A stretch of DNA of 64,000 nucleotides, from contig CM071571.1 of the NCBI GenBank assembly GCA_036426205.1, positions 108,783,257-108,847,256 of the forward strand, given 5' to 3'. The position numbers and the translations under genes are program-made. This DNA comes from Ascaphus truei (Eukaryota; Chordata; Amphibia; Anura; Ascaphidae). This document shows positions 22,515-33,018 of the stretch, in pieces. The notes below the pieces were generated by a model. That model was given only the letters and a program-made list of their open reading frames with translations, had not been told where the DNA came from and did no database searches. How positions within the stretch are numbered: the first letter of the stretch is position 1; every line of letters begins with the position of its first letter.

Positions 22515-22818
22515 TTTGTGTGTGTGTGTGTGTGTGTGTGTATATTATATAATATTTAAAAAATTAAAAAAAAGACGTGAGAATAAATTATTAACATTGT
22601 GCAACTTTGATAAATATATTAGCGCACACACATCACACACCACACAGACACATGCACACATGCACACATGCACACATACACGCACACATACACACATACA
22701 CGCACATATACACACACACACACACATGGACACACACACATACATGCACACACACGCACGCACATGCACACATACATGCACACACCACACACACACAATC
22801 ACACACACATACAATGCA

Positions 22819-22852
<34 letters not shown>

Positions 22853-23145
22853 TACATGCACAAACACACACAACATCTACATCACCCACTACACATACAT
22901 GCACACACACACACCCCAAACACGACACATACAATGCATGCACATGCACACACACACATACATACATACATACATACATGCACACACACACACACATACA
23001 TACATACATGCACACACACACATACATGCACAAGCACACACACATACATATGCATGCACATGTCACATACACACACATACATACATACATCCATACACCA
23101 CACACACATCACTGCACACACACCTCACAGACACACACGGGGCAG
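22515..23145. repeat. TG tract and CA/CATA-rich block
   Basis: A (TG)n run at 22515-22541 followed, after 80 bp, by about 520 bp of CACACA, CATGCA and CATACA words. The long His/Thr-rich frames on the plus strand and Cys/Val-rich frames on the minus strand are artefacts of this composition. Confidence 0.9.
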
Positions 23146-23146
23146 A

Positions 23147-23505
23147 AGGGGGGCACATCACCCGCTCCCCCCCCTTCTGCCCCCCCCCCCCCGGCAGCGC
23201 AAGCCCCCTCCATCTCCCGCAGGCTGACAGCCACAGGGATCGGGCAGATGGGCAACTCACCCCTCCCCCCCCCACCCCCCCGCGCGCAAGCCCCCTCCAT
23301 CTTCCCCGCAGGCCTGACGCCCACAGAGCGGGCAGAAGAGGGCACATCACCCGCTCTCCCCCGGCAGCGCAAGCCCCCTCCATCTCCGCAGGAGCTGACA
23401 GCCACAGGGATCTTGCATGATGGAGGGCTACATCACCCGCTCCCACCCTCCCCCCCCCCCCCGGCAGCACAAGCCCCCTCCATCTCCCGCAGGCTGACAG
23501 CACCA
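23147..23505. repeat. C-rich minisatellite, four units
   Basis: Units share GCAAGCCCCCTCCATCT and CGCAGG(C)TGACAGCC, starting near 23193, 23285, 23363 and 23463. Poly-C tracts of varying length separate them. It follows the CA-rich block directly, as a GC minisatellite follows a CA block in the element at 9323-11285. Confidence 0.8.
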
Positions 23506-23599
23506 CACATCAACACGCACACGCACATCAACACACACACACACTCTCACTCACTCCGCTGGCGCCAGACAATAAGTACCACATTCACATTTCCCTGCT

Positions 23600-23805
23600 C
23601 TCCTTCCATTGGTTGCTGAGGCGTCACGTGAGCGGAGTCAGCGCGTGAATTTAAAATTTCACTGTCGGCTCTGTTCAAGCGCGCCTCAGCAAGCAAGGGA
23701 AAGCATGCGCGAGCCCCTACTAAAGCCGCTTTAATTGCGGCTGTAGGGGCTCAGTGGCAAGCAGCAACAAGCGGGAGCAAGCAAGCAGTAACCATGCCCT
23801 GGGCC
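23600..23805. mobile_element. PIF/Harbinger-type MITE, one end
   Basis: Ends ATGCCCTGGGCC followed by TTA (23806-23808). It contains the same hairpin as the element at 24776-25156 (GAGCCCCTAC...GTAGGGGCTC), in opposite orientation. The left end could not be located; the minisatellite block may have replaced it. Confidence 0.6.
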
Positions 23806-23808
23806 TTA

Positions 23809-24772
23809 GAAGGAAGTTATTTGAGTTTATCTTTTGTGTAATCTGCTGAATAGTGTCTTCCATAGTAGGCAAAAAGGGATTCGTGCCCCTGGTGGTCCTT
23901 TCTCTCTTGTTGGTCCTTTTTTGCACGCCTCATGAAGAACCCTGCGAGGTTTAAAAGCTTGTGACATGATTTTTTTTCTGGTAGTTGACATTTTTATTTA
24001 GAAAATATTTTATCTGTTGTTCCAATAAAAAGTATCATACTACTAAAACCTTCTCCCTCCATTATTTTACCACATTAATAGTGGTTTGAAAGTTATATTG
24101 TTATGTAGCTTCAACATTGTCACATTTTTATTATTACAATGGCACACGTACAATAAGAAGCAGTATACTGTACTGTATATGTTTATACAGTAACTGTTTA
24201 TTTTTTAAAACATACAATTTTTTTTTTACTTACTACTCTTTAGAGTACGTCCAGGCTGGCACAAAACCCACTTTCATAAACTGATGACCACTGGTTATAT
24301 TACGCACACAACCATTCAAACAAGGCAATTAAAACAGAGTTAAAGCTACATTTATGACCGATCATGCAAGTGGACTTCTTGTTCATGTTCTCCTTTTGAC
24401 TATATATTTTATCACTGTAATGCTGACTTTTTTTTTTTTCCCTCATAGTACAGCACTGATTTATATTTTTTTTGTTTGTTTCAAACATTTTTATTGTTTT
24501 TGGTGGTATCACATCAAGACTTTGAAACAGAAGGAACAATGTACATAGATTTCATCCGAACAATAGAACTATCTTTTTTGGTATTTAAACATATATTCTG
24601 GTCATAAGGTCTTAAGACATTTCATTAAAGCCAATACAAACTCCATCTTGGCTTTAGAACATTTAAATACTTCTGGGCCTTCATGTTGACTGTTTTATAG
24701 GAGCCTATTTCTTGAGTATAGGAAGAAGATGAGGCTATATTACTTAATTAATTGCTGCTGATGGGTCATTTC
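23809..24772. other. Unannotated intron 1 sequence
   Basis: AT-rich with T runs at 24217-24229 and 24429-24440. Nothing recognised. Confidence 0.5.
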
Positions 24773-24775
24773 TAA

Positions 24776-25156
24776 GGCCTCGGCCATGTTCCCTGCTTGC
24801 TGCTGGAAGCGCGCTGACGCGCGCTCCCGCTCAGCACTGAGCCCCTACAGCCGCAATTAGAGCGGCTTTAGTAGGGGCTCACCTATGCTTCCGCAAGCGC
24901 GCGGAAGCGTAGGTCTTAGGGGAATTTAAAATTCCCCCGCTTGCCGGCGCGACAGGCCGGTCACGTGAGCGGTTCGCCCAATGAGGGCGAACCAGCTCCG
25001 TGACGTCACTGGCCCGCCCCCGGCCAGTGACGTGCCCGCCCCCGGCCCGCCCGCTGATGGCCCCCTGACAGCGCGTGTGGTAAGCAACCGCAAGGCCAGG
25101 GAAAGCACCCACTTTCCCTGAGCCTCAGCGAGCAAGCAGGGAGCCTGGCCGAGGCC
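24776..25156. mobile_element. PIF/Harbinger-type MITE, complete
   Basis: Flanked by TAA at 24773-24775 and 25157-25159. Ends GGCCTCGGCCATGTTCCCTG and, inverted, CAGGGAGCCTGGCCGAGGCC. A near-perfect hairpin lies at 24839-24880. It is CpG-rich against an AT-rich intron. No transposase. Confidence 0.8.
24839..24880. repeat. Internal hairpin of the MITE
   Basis: GAGCCCCTACAGCCGC is inverted as GCGGCTTTAGTAGGGGCTC with AATTAGA between. Also present in the related fragment at 23600-23805. Confidence 0.85.
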
Positions 25157-25159
25157 TAA

Positions 25160-25587
25160 GATTACTGGTTAAACTTGAAGGATTATTGTGTGTATCCAGT
25201 ATGTGTCGTTGTAGTGCACAAGAGGACTGTTTTTACTACAGCAGGCATTGATTGCCCTTATATTGTTTCCACTTGTGTCCCCTTTCTCTGTTCTTTGGAG
25301 GGGGGTTAGCATCTACTACCAGTTTGATATTGTCCCCCATATTTGTATCTGCTGCAAAGTTAGCAACTCACTTAAAAGTTTTCGTTTTGAAGTGGTCCTT
25401 GAAAACAAACGATTTTTTTTTTTTTTAAATAACGTCGATATTTACGGACAATATACAGAGAGAACAATCATATTTAATATGGATTGGGTCCATAATCTGT
25501 AGTTATTTAGCAAAATGACTGCATTTTCATAGCTATCTATATGTGTAACTTGTACTGTATATTCTAAATGGTGATTTTGTTTTGTAG
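25160..25587 (+). other. End of intron 1 before the first visible PPM1H exon
   Basis: AT-rich, with a T run at 25412-25425. A pyrimidine-poor but usable acceptor, TTTTGTAG, closes the intron at 25587. Confidence 0.6.
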
Positions 25588-25753
25588 GGTAATAAATGCA
25601 GGTAAAAGTACACACAATGAGGATCAGGCAAGCTGCGAGGTGATGTTTGTGAAGAAGAAAGCAGGAGTCCAGTTTACTCCCAACAAAACCTCCTCAACCA
25701 AACGAAGGTCATCTCTGCCAAACGGAGAAGGCCTGCAGTTAAAGGAAAGCTCG
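25588..25753 (+). CDS. PPM1H: PPM1H, internal exon (probably exon 2)
   Basis: This 166-nt exon lies between acceptor TTTTGTAG and donor TCG|GTAAGTA. Its first base completes a codon split with the previous exon, and it ends in phase 0. It reads VINAGKSTHNEDQASCEV, then KKKAGVQFTPN, then KRRSSLPNGEGLQLKESS. HNEDQ is the first catalytic motif of PPM-family phosphatases, whose acidic residues help hold the metal centre. The RRSSLPNGEGLQLKE stretch is characteristic of PPM1H rather than its relatives PPM1J and PPM1M. PPM1H is known to remove the LRRK2-added phosphate from Rab GTPases. The first coding exon is not in the window. An in-frame ATG at 25568 is intronic. Confidence 0.95.
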
Positions 25754-25888
25754 GTAAGTACATCTGATCCTGAAGTTCAGAACATTGCAGCTATGAACAT
25801 GCAAAGTATAACAGCAACATTTACTCATATAAGGGTTATCACTTTCTATTCAGACCATGCATGTATTGCCCCTCTGGCAGACAGGGGG
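25754..25888 (+). other. Start of PPM1H intron 2
   Basis: Begins GTAAGTA. The reading frame stays open for a further 50 codons without PPM1H similarity, so the donor at 25754 is the real exon end. Confidence 0.7.
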
Positions 25889-27135
25889 CTATTATTATTA
25901 TAATCTTTTTTTATTTGTAAAGAACCAACATATTCCCCAGCGCAGTACAATTGGGCTACAGAGTGAGATCAATTTCATAAACAGAATGGCACACAAATAA
26001 GGATAAACAAGTGCAAACCGATAGAGAAGGTAATGAGGACCCTGCTCATGTTAACGCATAATCTAGAGGAATAAGGGGCAATGTTGAAACAAAAGGTAAA
26101 GTGGCTGCTCATTGTGGGATGGAGTATGCCTCAGGATGGGGTATGGTCCAGTTGCACAGCTGTCCCATTAAGATTTGGGGCTGTGGATATTAGGGGTGTT
26201 TCATAGCGTGGAGTTTGGTCCAGCTGCACAGCTGGTACCAATAGGGTTGGAGGAAGTATGTTAGGGGTATGTCAGATAGGATTTCTGAAAAAGGTGAGAT
26301 TTCAGAGCGTTTCTAAATGTCTGAAAGCTGGGGGAGAGTCTGATGGCGAGGTAGGAAATTTCAGAGAGGGGGCAGCACGGGAGAAGTCTTGTAGGCGGGA
26401 GTGAGAGGAGGTAATAAGGCAAGAGGAGAGGCCTATGTCATGGGCAGAATGGAGGGGGCAATTAGTTTTTTATTTTGGGGCGAGGGCTGAGATGTAAAGG
26501 GGGTCAGCATCGTTGAGAGCCTTGTGAGTCAGAGCTAGGGTGTTAAATGTGATTCTTGAGGATATGGGAAGAAAGTATAGAGATTTGCCTAATGAAGCCC
26601 CAGAAGTCGAGTAGTGAGTGAAGTAGATTAGTCCGCAGCAGCATTTTGAAGGGATTGAAGTTGAGACAGGTGGATGAGGGGAATGGCAACTGGGAAAAGG
26701 TTGCAGTAGTCAAAGCGGGACAGGATAAGTGAGTGAATTAGGATTTTACTTGCGTTGTGAGTGATAAATGGGCGTATTTTAGCAATATTTCGGAGGTGGA
26801 GATGACAGGACTTGGGGAGGAATGAAGGATAGGGCAGAGTCAAAGATGACCCCTAGGCACCGTGTTTGGTGTCTTGATGAGATTGTGGTATTGTCAGTGA
26901 GGGAGAGTTAGGGTGTAAGAGTGACAATGGAAGGAAGAAAGATTATTAATTCTGTTTTGGACATTTTGGCCAATGTAATAGAGTGTAAAGTGAGGTGGAG
27001 TGCAGGAGAAAGGGGTGATCAACAGTGTAGAAGGCAGCAGAGCGATCCAGGACAATTAGTACAGAGAAATTACCTTTAAACTTTGCTTTTAGTAGGTTGT
27101 TGGCTACTTCTAGTGTTTTGAGTGGCAGCTGGTGC
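25889..27135 (-). mobile_element. L2-type LINE, antisense, 3' part
   Basis: Minus-strand frames give LLKAKFKGNFSVLIVLDRSA, then AFYTVDHPFLLH (an eroded AFDTVDHPFLL motif A), and further left SCHLHLRNIAKIRPFI and LIHSLILSRFDYCN, typical of L2 ORF2 downstream of the reverse transcriptase. The 3' untranslated tail reaches 25889. Stops and indels are frequent. The 5' continuation is found at 29040-29200, beyond a Penelope-like insertion. Confidence 0.7.
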
Positions 27136-27228
27136 TCATAATCATATGTGACTCTATTAACAGAATTTTTATATATAAAAGTTAATAAATGTCCAGATAC
27201 TGCGATGAATGTCCAATATAGCATATAT

Positions 27229-27452
27229 CAGGGACGGGCGCTAGATTTTCTGGGGGGGGGGGGGCGCACAAATTATAAAGCTCCCACGCTCTCCCCCCAG
27301 GCATTTAAAGTAAATTAAATGCCGGGGAGACGGCGCGAGGCCTCTATAACACACTTACCTTCTCTCCAGCGACGCGTCATCATGGTGGGGTGGGGGCATT
27401 AGGTGTCGAGGAGAGCAGACGGGTGCACATGGGGAAAGGTTTGCACACCCTG
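27229..27452. mobile_element. hAT-type MITE, copy 2
   Basis: Perfect 8-bp target duplication GCATATAT at 27221-27228 and 27453-27460. Ends CAGGGACGGGCGC and, inverted, GGTTTGCACACCCTG. A 12-G run follows the left end. Same family as 17477-17825 but shorter. Confidence 0.85.
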
Positions 27453-27786
27453 GCATATATGATGTATGGCCAGAGTGGTGTGTGTCTAGTGGTGTCCACC
27501 AGACAACCACAACATGAGGCACACTACATTCTTCCCAGTCCGGTATATCAATACAGTATTCATTAATATAACAAGGTAATATAGGGAGCAATAGCCCATT
27601 ACCTGTCAGCTTCTCAGGACAGTCCAGTTTAATCCAGGGCGTGCAGTCCATAGTTCAGAAGATCCAGAGATTGTAGGTAAATGCAGAGCACAGCCAAAAA
27701 TAGAAAAAGATAGAGAATCCAGGGCAACTCAAATATATGAATCAATTTATTGCAAGCTCAGCAACAGATGGACAGGATGAAACGCA

Positions 27787-27820
27787 CCTACGCGTTTCGT
27801 GCGTGTGCACTTTATCAAGG
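27787..27820 (-). other. PLE hammerhead-like motif, copy 2
   Basis: On the minus strand: CCTTGATAAA, then GTGC-ACAC-GCAC hairpin, then GAAACGCGTAGG. The flanking words are the same as at 11888-11922, while the hairpin has different bases that still pair, which suggests that the structure was kept by selection in the active family. Confidence 0.5.
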
Positions 27821-28633
27821 TGTAAGGTGCAACAATCAACATAAATTGTTATACATACCAATTCGCGCCATTGAGATGCTGAGGATGACGTCATCGGCGC
27901 ACAACCCTAAAGCGAGTCGCAGTGACGTGACGTCAATCCTCATTGGCCGAAAATGTCAGGTGGTAAACAAATTCAATAAAACAAACTTTAATCAACCACA
28001 AAATGGCAAACAATAACATGAATAGCAGAATATATTAAAAACAAGGAAAATACCTATATAAAAACTGTACAGATCCCTATCAATTTACCAGACAGAGTCT
28101 ATGGTGTAGACGGAATGATTTGACCTTAATTTCATCTCTATTATAAACCAGTATAAGGGACAAAGTCCCAATCTAAAAATATTACAAAGAATCCACAATA
28201 ATAATAATAATAGGTTATTTGATCATACCTATAGGCATTCTTTATATACTGGTGTATATAAGACAAAAGGACGAGTAAAAACTTTTAGTGATTGAGGGGA
28301 AAAACACTTTATAGTGTGATCCCTTCCAATCACATAAGAAACCTCAACAATTAGAAGTATTATAATAATTCAAATTATTTATAATTGTGCGGTGAGCATT
28401 TTTAAAAATTGACATTTTACGTATATAAGTACATGTTAGGAAAGATGGACAAATCCATCTCAAGACTAATGTCAAAAAAGATAAAAATACTGATACATAT
28501 AACTTGAAATGTATAATTAATATACGACATCCAAAATATGGAAAATGCACAATACAGGTAGACAGTATATCCATAATGAAAATGACCGGATGTGTAGATG
28601 GTAAATACCATTGAGAATATGGCATATGCAATG

Positions 28634-28806
28634 GGGAACAAGGAAGAGAGGAAAGGGAAAGTGGAAGAAAAGGGGAGAAAAAGGAGGGGAGAGGAGAGAA
28701 GGAGAAGGGAGGGGGAAGGAGAAAAAAGATGAAAGAAGAAAAGAGGAAAAGAACGGAAGAAAGAAGTGGTGAACAAGGAGGAAGGGAGAGTGAAGAAAGA
28801 GAAAAG
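28634..28806. repeat. Polypurine tract in the PLE 3' region
   Basis: About 170 bases of almost pure A/G on the plus strand (GGGAAAGTGGAAGAAAAGGG and similar), interrupted by a handful of pyrimidines. Reading frames across it are artefacts. Confidence 0.85.
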
Positions 28807-29039
28807 TAAATGAATATGACCCCATATGCATAAAAGAACCTCTTTAAAGAAAATTGCCTGTCCTAATCAATATTTAGCCCTAATGGGGTTCTGGTTCTCA
28901 GGGTGAAGATCCAAAAAGCTTCTCGTCTTAGCTAGCACTTTGGTTCTATCCCCTCCTCTGGGTGGGGGAGGGATATATTCAATGCCATGAAATTTAAAGC
29001 TGTCAATGCTTCCCCTAGGACAGTTAGTGAAATGTTTTG

Positions 29040-29205
29040 GGACAGGGTTCAGTGAGTGTAGAGGACGAAAACCAAATTGCAAAGAGTCAAGTAGGAAGTT
29101 GGAGGAGAGAAAGTGAGTCAAGTCGTTTTATACAAGTCACTCAAGTAGCTTGGAGGCAAATGGGAGAACGGTGATCGGGCAGCAGTTGGACTAAGAGGCT
29201 GGCTC
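29040..29205 (-). mobile_element. L2-type LINE, antisense, 5' part
   Basis: Minus-strand frame reads NDLTHFLSSNFLLDSLQFGF and RPLHS, the L2 reverse-transcriptase segment just before the QxGFR motif and the STETA region. It is the upstream half of the L2 that continues at 27135. Confidence 0.65.
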
Positions 29206-30157
29206 AAGAAATGCAATCACAAATGGGTATTTGTTGGATACCTTCTCCGAGCTGTCTTGATTGCCTGTTATGGTACTGTATGCTATATACTGCCTTGCAA
29301 AGAAGTCTGTTGCTAATCTTTCTGGCAGTGGAAGGGTTAAGTAAAATGACGAAGTACAAGAACACACTTTCTATGAATCATTTGAGATCTCGGCTTTTAA
29401 ACATCCAACTTTCAGTTCATTGATTTTACTAGTTTTTTTTTTTAATCAAAAGGAGGGCAGAGAATAAGCCGTTGTAGCCATGTAGAGGACATATACTGGA
29501 GAGTCAAGTCCTTCTTTAGAATGTAACATTTTCATATATTGAAGGTTAATAAACAGATAGATGATTTCACTATAATGTGTGCAGTTAGCACTAACAAGGA
29601 AAATTTATAAACAAATTAACTTTTTATTCATAGCAAATATTATTATAAAAAGTGTATGTGCCTTGTTTTTATTGTTTCTTGACAACACTTATATACACGT
29701 ATAGTATAGTTGATTAGTTTTGAAAAATTTAATTTTATCATTCAGGCTTTTTTATGTAACTCATCTGTCTGAATCATTGTGATCCAGCAGAAAAAAACAA
29801 AAATAACCATGTGCCTCAATGTCGGGCAAACAATCTTTGCTGGTCCCATTAAATTATTTTCACCCACAGAATTTTCATCTTCAGAATTAGACAGTGTTCC
29901 AGAATAGGTTGGAAATTATTTGGTTTACATAAATTAACTGATAAAGAATATAGCTTAAATTACAAATTTTAAATAGAAAACCATACAGGGGCTGGCTGGC
30001 AAATTTTAGCCCAGAGAGCAAGACCAACCAACCGGCCCAAGTGTCGGGCGGCCCACATACCATACATAGACACACACTATACGTACCCAATGCCCACCAT
30101 ACACAGATGCACACTATACGTACCCAGCACCCACCATACACAGATACACGCACCATA
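29206..30157. other. Unannotated intron 2 sequence
   Basis: AT-rich. Nothing recognised apart from short A and T runs. Confidence 0.5.
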
Positions 30158-30165
30158 CACTATAT

Positions 30166-30471
30166 CAGGGCTGCACAAACTTTTACGTTCGCGCTCCCCC
30201 TTGCCTATGCCCCCCATCATACCTGCTCTCGGGCTCATGACGTCACGACATCATATTACACGTTGCCATTTGACGCCACGTTGTCATAGCGACGTGTCAC
30301 GGAAGAGCCGACTGAGAGCAGGTAGGTGACGTTGCAGAAGCCTCGCGCCTCCCCCGGCATTTAATTTACATGCCTGAGGGAAAGGCGCAGGGGCTCTGCA
30401 ATCGCGCGCCTCCCTTAGAAAATCCCATGCCCCCTCCCCTGGGGGACCCGCCCCCATTTTGCGCACCGCTG
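30166..30471. mobile_element. hAT-type MITE, copy 3
   Basis: Ends CAGGGCTGCACAAACTTTTA and, inverted, TTTTGCGCACCGCTG. Flanks CACTATAT (30158-30165) and CAGTATAC (30472-30479) match at six of eight positions, an aged 8-bp target. GC-rich interior with GACGTCACGAC and CGACGTGTCAC segments, as in the other copies. Confidence 0.8.
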
Positions 30472-30479
30472 CAGTATAC

Positions 30480-32258
30480 AATGAGAGAGCTCCATACACA
30501 GACAAAAGCACAATAAACACGCACACCAGTTACAGTTATAAATACATACATACATACAGGGATGGAAATACTGTACACACTTCCTGAAAAAAAGAAAAGT
30601 GTTTACAGCGCTAATGCTAAAAAATAATAAAATAGTAATATTATTAATATTACAGTGACTACTACAAACTTTAACTTAAAAGTGAGGCTGCCTCGGCAAA
30701 GAATGACCAACACAGATCAAACAAACCTAACAATAGAAAAACAAACAGCCGGCGCCTACAATAAAATAACTCAGTGAATAAATTCTGACCAAATGAAGAA
30801 TCCAATCACGGATATCAAACAGTCCTGAGAAGGATCTTGCCTGAAGTCTCACAGCATAGACAAACGAACATAAAAGACAAAAATCATAGTGTAACCCTAA
30901 TAAATAAACCAATAAAAATTCAAACACATACGAAGAATAACCAAATAGCTATTACAATTTAATAAAACAATGTAAATAAATATAAAAAAAGACAAACAAT
31001 TGCCTGTTAGGCTTGGGACATAGGCAGAACAAGCTCATCCAGTAGGGTAAAATTAAAATCCTACTTACAGCAAAGCTGAAAATAATGAGCCCATAGAACA
31101 GATCTCGTTCCTCCCCAGGTGTATAAAGCTCTGCGGGGGAGGAAGGAGATCTCCTTTGTTTTTCTTTTGTACTCACTTCCTATTACTACAGTACACTACA
31201 GGCAACCCGGAGAGGAGGAGCAGCTGGGCTCTGCAGCATCACCTGCTGGTTGGAATCTACAGTACACGCACAAAGCTTTTCTCCTCTCAGTACTGGCCCA
31301 ATTTTTTTTAAATCTGACAGGGCCCGATGGGGGGTGGGGGGAAGGGGCAGTTATTCCCCTGGTCAATCTGCCCCTGAAAGCATACAAGGTGTGCCCAAGA
31401 ACAAAACAGTAACCTAGTCAATGTAGAAGGTCTTTTTACAGAGGAATGAAGTGCTAGAGGGAAAGCTATGAATGTATTATGGGTTTATGTTTCAGAATAG
31501 ATGGAAATGCAGAAGTGAGAGGAACAAAGGGCACTGGAGAAGAGCAATAATTGAGCTCCTTAAGTAATTCTCTGTATTGGCTAACGGTTACAATAATCGT
31601 GCATTGGATAAGAAGAATTGAATACAACGTACAGATACTAACAAGAACATAGTGTTTCAGTCTCATTTCCTCTGCACCAAACTAAGGTTCATTCAGTGGT
31701 ATTAGAAAGTAATAACTATTATTACCACAGGAGTTGTACAAGGACAATTTATGCAGAAAATCTTATTCAATTGTTAAAATAGGGAACAGATAGATAAAAC
31801 GCAGCAAACATAAAAAAATGTTAACAGTCTGTCGTCTATACTGGAAAAATGGGCAAAAAAGTGCAGCATTCATACAGTAAGTGTCTTTTTTTCAACCATC
31901 ATTTAAGCTTTTGTTCCCAAAAGAGCCAGTGCAGTATTTTTGATTCTTGTGACACCACAAAAATGAAGAGCAATGGGTAATTTAATGATACGGCTGCCTT
32001 GAAATCTATAGAATGCTTAATATATTCCTACTTATTCTTCTTTTATATGTAATTTTCTTAGGAACTGATACACCACCTATAAGGAGGACCCCCTCATTAT
32101 GTACCTGTAGCGGAACCTTCCATATATTTTTAGGCATAAATAATGGATCCCTTGATTGTGATAATATGGTTTAATTAACCGATTGATATACTGTATTAGC
32201 ACAATGGCAAAGTCTAGGCATGTAGGCTGCATTAATGGTTTCTCTTGTTTGTTACTAG
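30480..32258. other. Unannotated intron 2 sequence
   Basis: AT-rich with short CATA repeats near 30544. No domain recognised in any frame. The acceptor GTTACTAG closes the intron at 32258. Confidence 0.5.
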
Positions 32259-32603
32259 GAGGCGGACGGAATAACTTTCCAGTATTGGGCTCTGTTTGAT
32301 GGTCACGCTGGAGCCGGAGCTGCTGTGGTAGCATCTAAGCTTCTTCAACATCACATTATAGAGCAGTTGCAGGACCTAGTAGATATCCTGAAAAACTCAG
32401 CTGTTCTGCCATCTACCTGTCTTGGGGAAGAACCAGAAACTGCTTCAGCCAACAGCAGGACACTGACTAGGGCAGCTTCCCTGCGTGGGGCAGTTGGTGC
32501 TCCAGGCTCACCCAGCATGCCACAAGCACGCTTCTTCACAGAGAAAAAGATTCAACACGAGTGTCTCATTATCGGAGCTATTGAAAATGCTTTCAAGGAA
32601 ATG
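32259..32603 (+). CDS. PPM1H: PPM1H, internal exon (probably exon 3)
   Basis: This 345-nt exon (115 codons, phase 0 at both ends) lies between acceptor GTTACTAG and donor ATG|GTAGGTA. It reads YWALFDGHAGAGAAVVASKL early on; the DGH motif supplies the aspartate that bridges the two metal ions of PPM phosphatases. Then come LQHHIIEQLQDLVDILKNSA and the serine-rich NSRTLTRAASLRGAVGAPGS segment that is specific to PPM1H, followed by FFTEKKIQHECLIIGAIENA and FKEM. No frame damage is seen. It joins in frame to the exon at 25588-25753 upstream and 52531-52643 downstream. Confidence 0.96.
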
Positions 32604-32678
32604 GTAGGTACAAATATAATTTTTGTTAACTTAGACATTAAAATGTAATTTAAAGTTCAAAGTGCACAACAGCTCCTA

Positions 32679-33016
32679 CAGATGCAGCGGCTGTTATTCG
32701 AACACTTCACGCGGTGTATACCTCGGAATACCAATGTGATGGTGCGCAATTTCTTCCAACCGTACCGCCTTTAAATGCGAGAGCAAGCGAGTGCAGAAAA
32801 TGGCATTTTAGTGTTCTGGCTTTTAAACACCTGAAATTGACACAGTAGCACAGTACTGTTCACATTACAATTCATTCATTTCATTGCACACAATCCATGA
32901 AATACAAACAAAGCAACCGCGATAAATACATGTGTCTGGGGCGATTGCCGCGTGGAGTACAGCAGCGCACACACAAACAGCGCTGTGATTTGTTCAAATA
33001 ACGGCCGCTGCATCTG
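32679..33016. mobile_element. TA-targeting MITE family A, copy 1
   Basis: TA dinucleotides flank it (32677-32678 and 33017-33018). Ends CAGATGCAGCGGCTGTTATT and the inverted equivalent, ending CGGCCGCTGCATCTG. The interior shares CGCGATAAA and GTGTCTGGGGCGATTG text with copies at 37726-38076 and 47152-47520. A TA target with long inverted ends fits Tc1/mariner-driven MITEs. Confidence 0.85.
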
Positions 33017-33018
33017 TA

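Larger units (their letters stand above)
27135..29040 (-). mobile_element. Penelope-like element 3' part, antisense, inside L2
   Basis: The minus strand at 28867-29030 encodes the end of the GIY-YIG region: VPKHFTNCPRGSIDSFKFHG and RGGDRTKVLAKTRSFLD, as in full Penelope-like proteins. The long 3' part follows, with a polypurine tract (28634-28806 on the plus strand) and the hammerhead-like GAAACGCGTAGG motif at 27787-27820, then CAATAAA. The reverse transcriptase is missing, so the copy is truncated at 5' end. Both edges are approximate; L2 coding similarity is found on each side. A hAT MITE is nested at 27229-27452. Confidence 0.65.

Noticed and set aside
22516..23619. 367-codon plus-strand frame rich in His and Thr
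   Set aside because: It is a translation of CA/CATA repeats and a C-rich minisatellite; all frames are open for the same reason.
25568..25903. PPM1H exon extended to a 111-codon ORF from ATG 25568 to the stop at 25903
   Set aside because: Similarity to PPM1H starts after the AG at 25587 and stops at the GTAAGTA at 25754; the extra ends are intron.
28517..28831. Phe/Leu/Ser-rich minus-strand frame of about 100 codons
   Set aside because: It is the complement of the polypurine tract and does not look like a real membrane protein.
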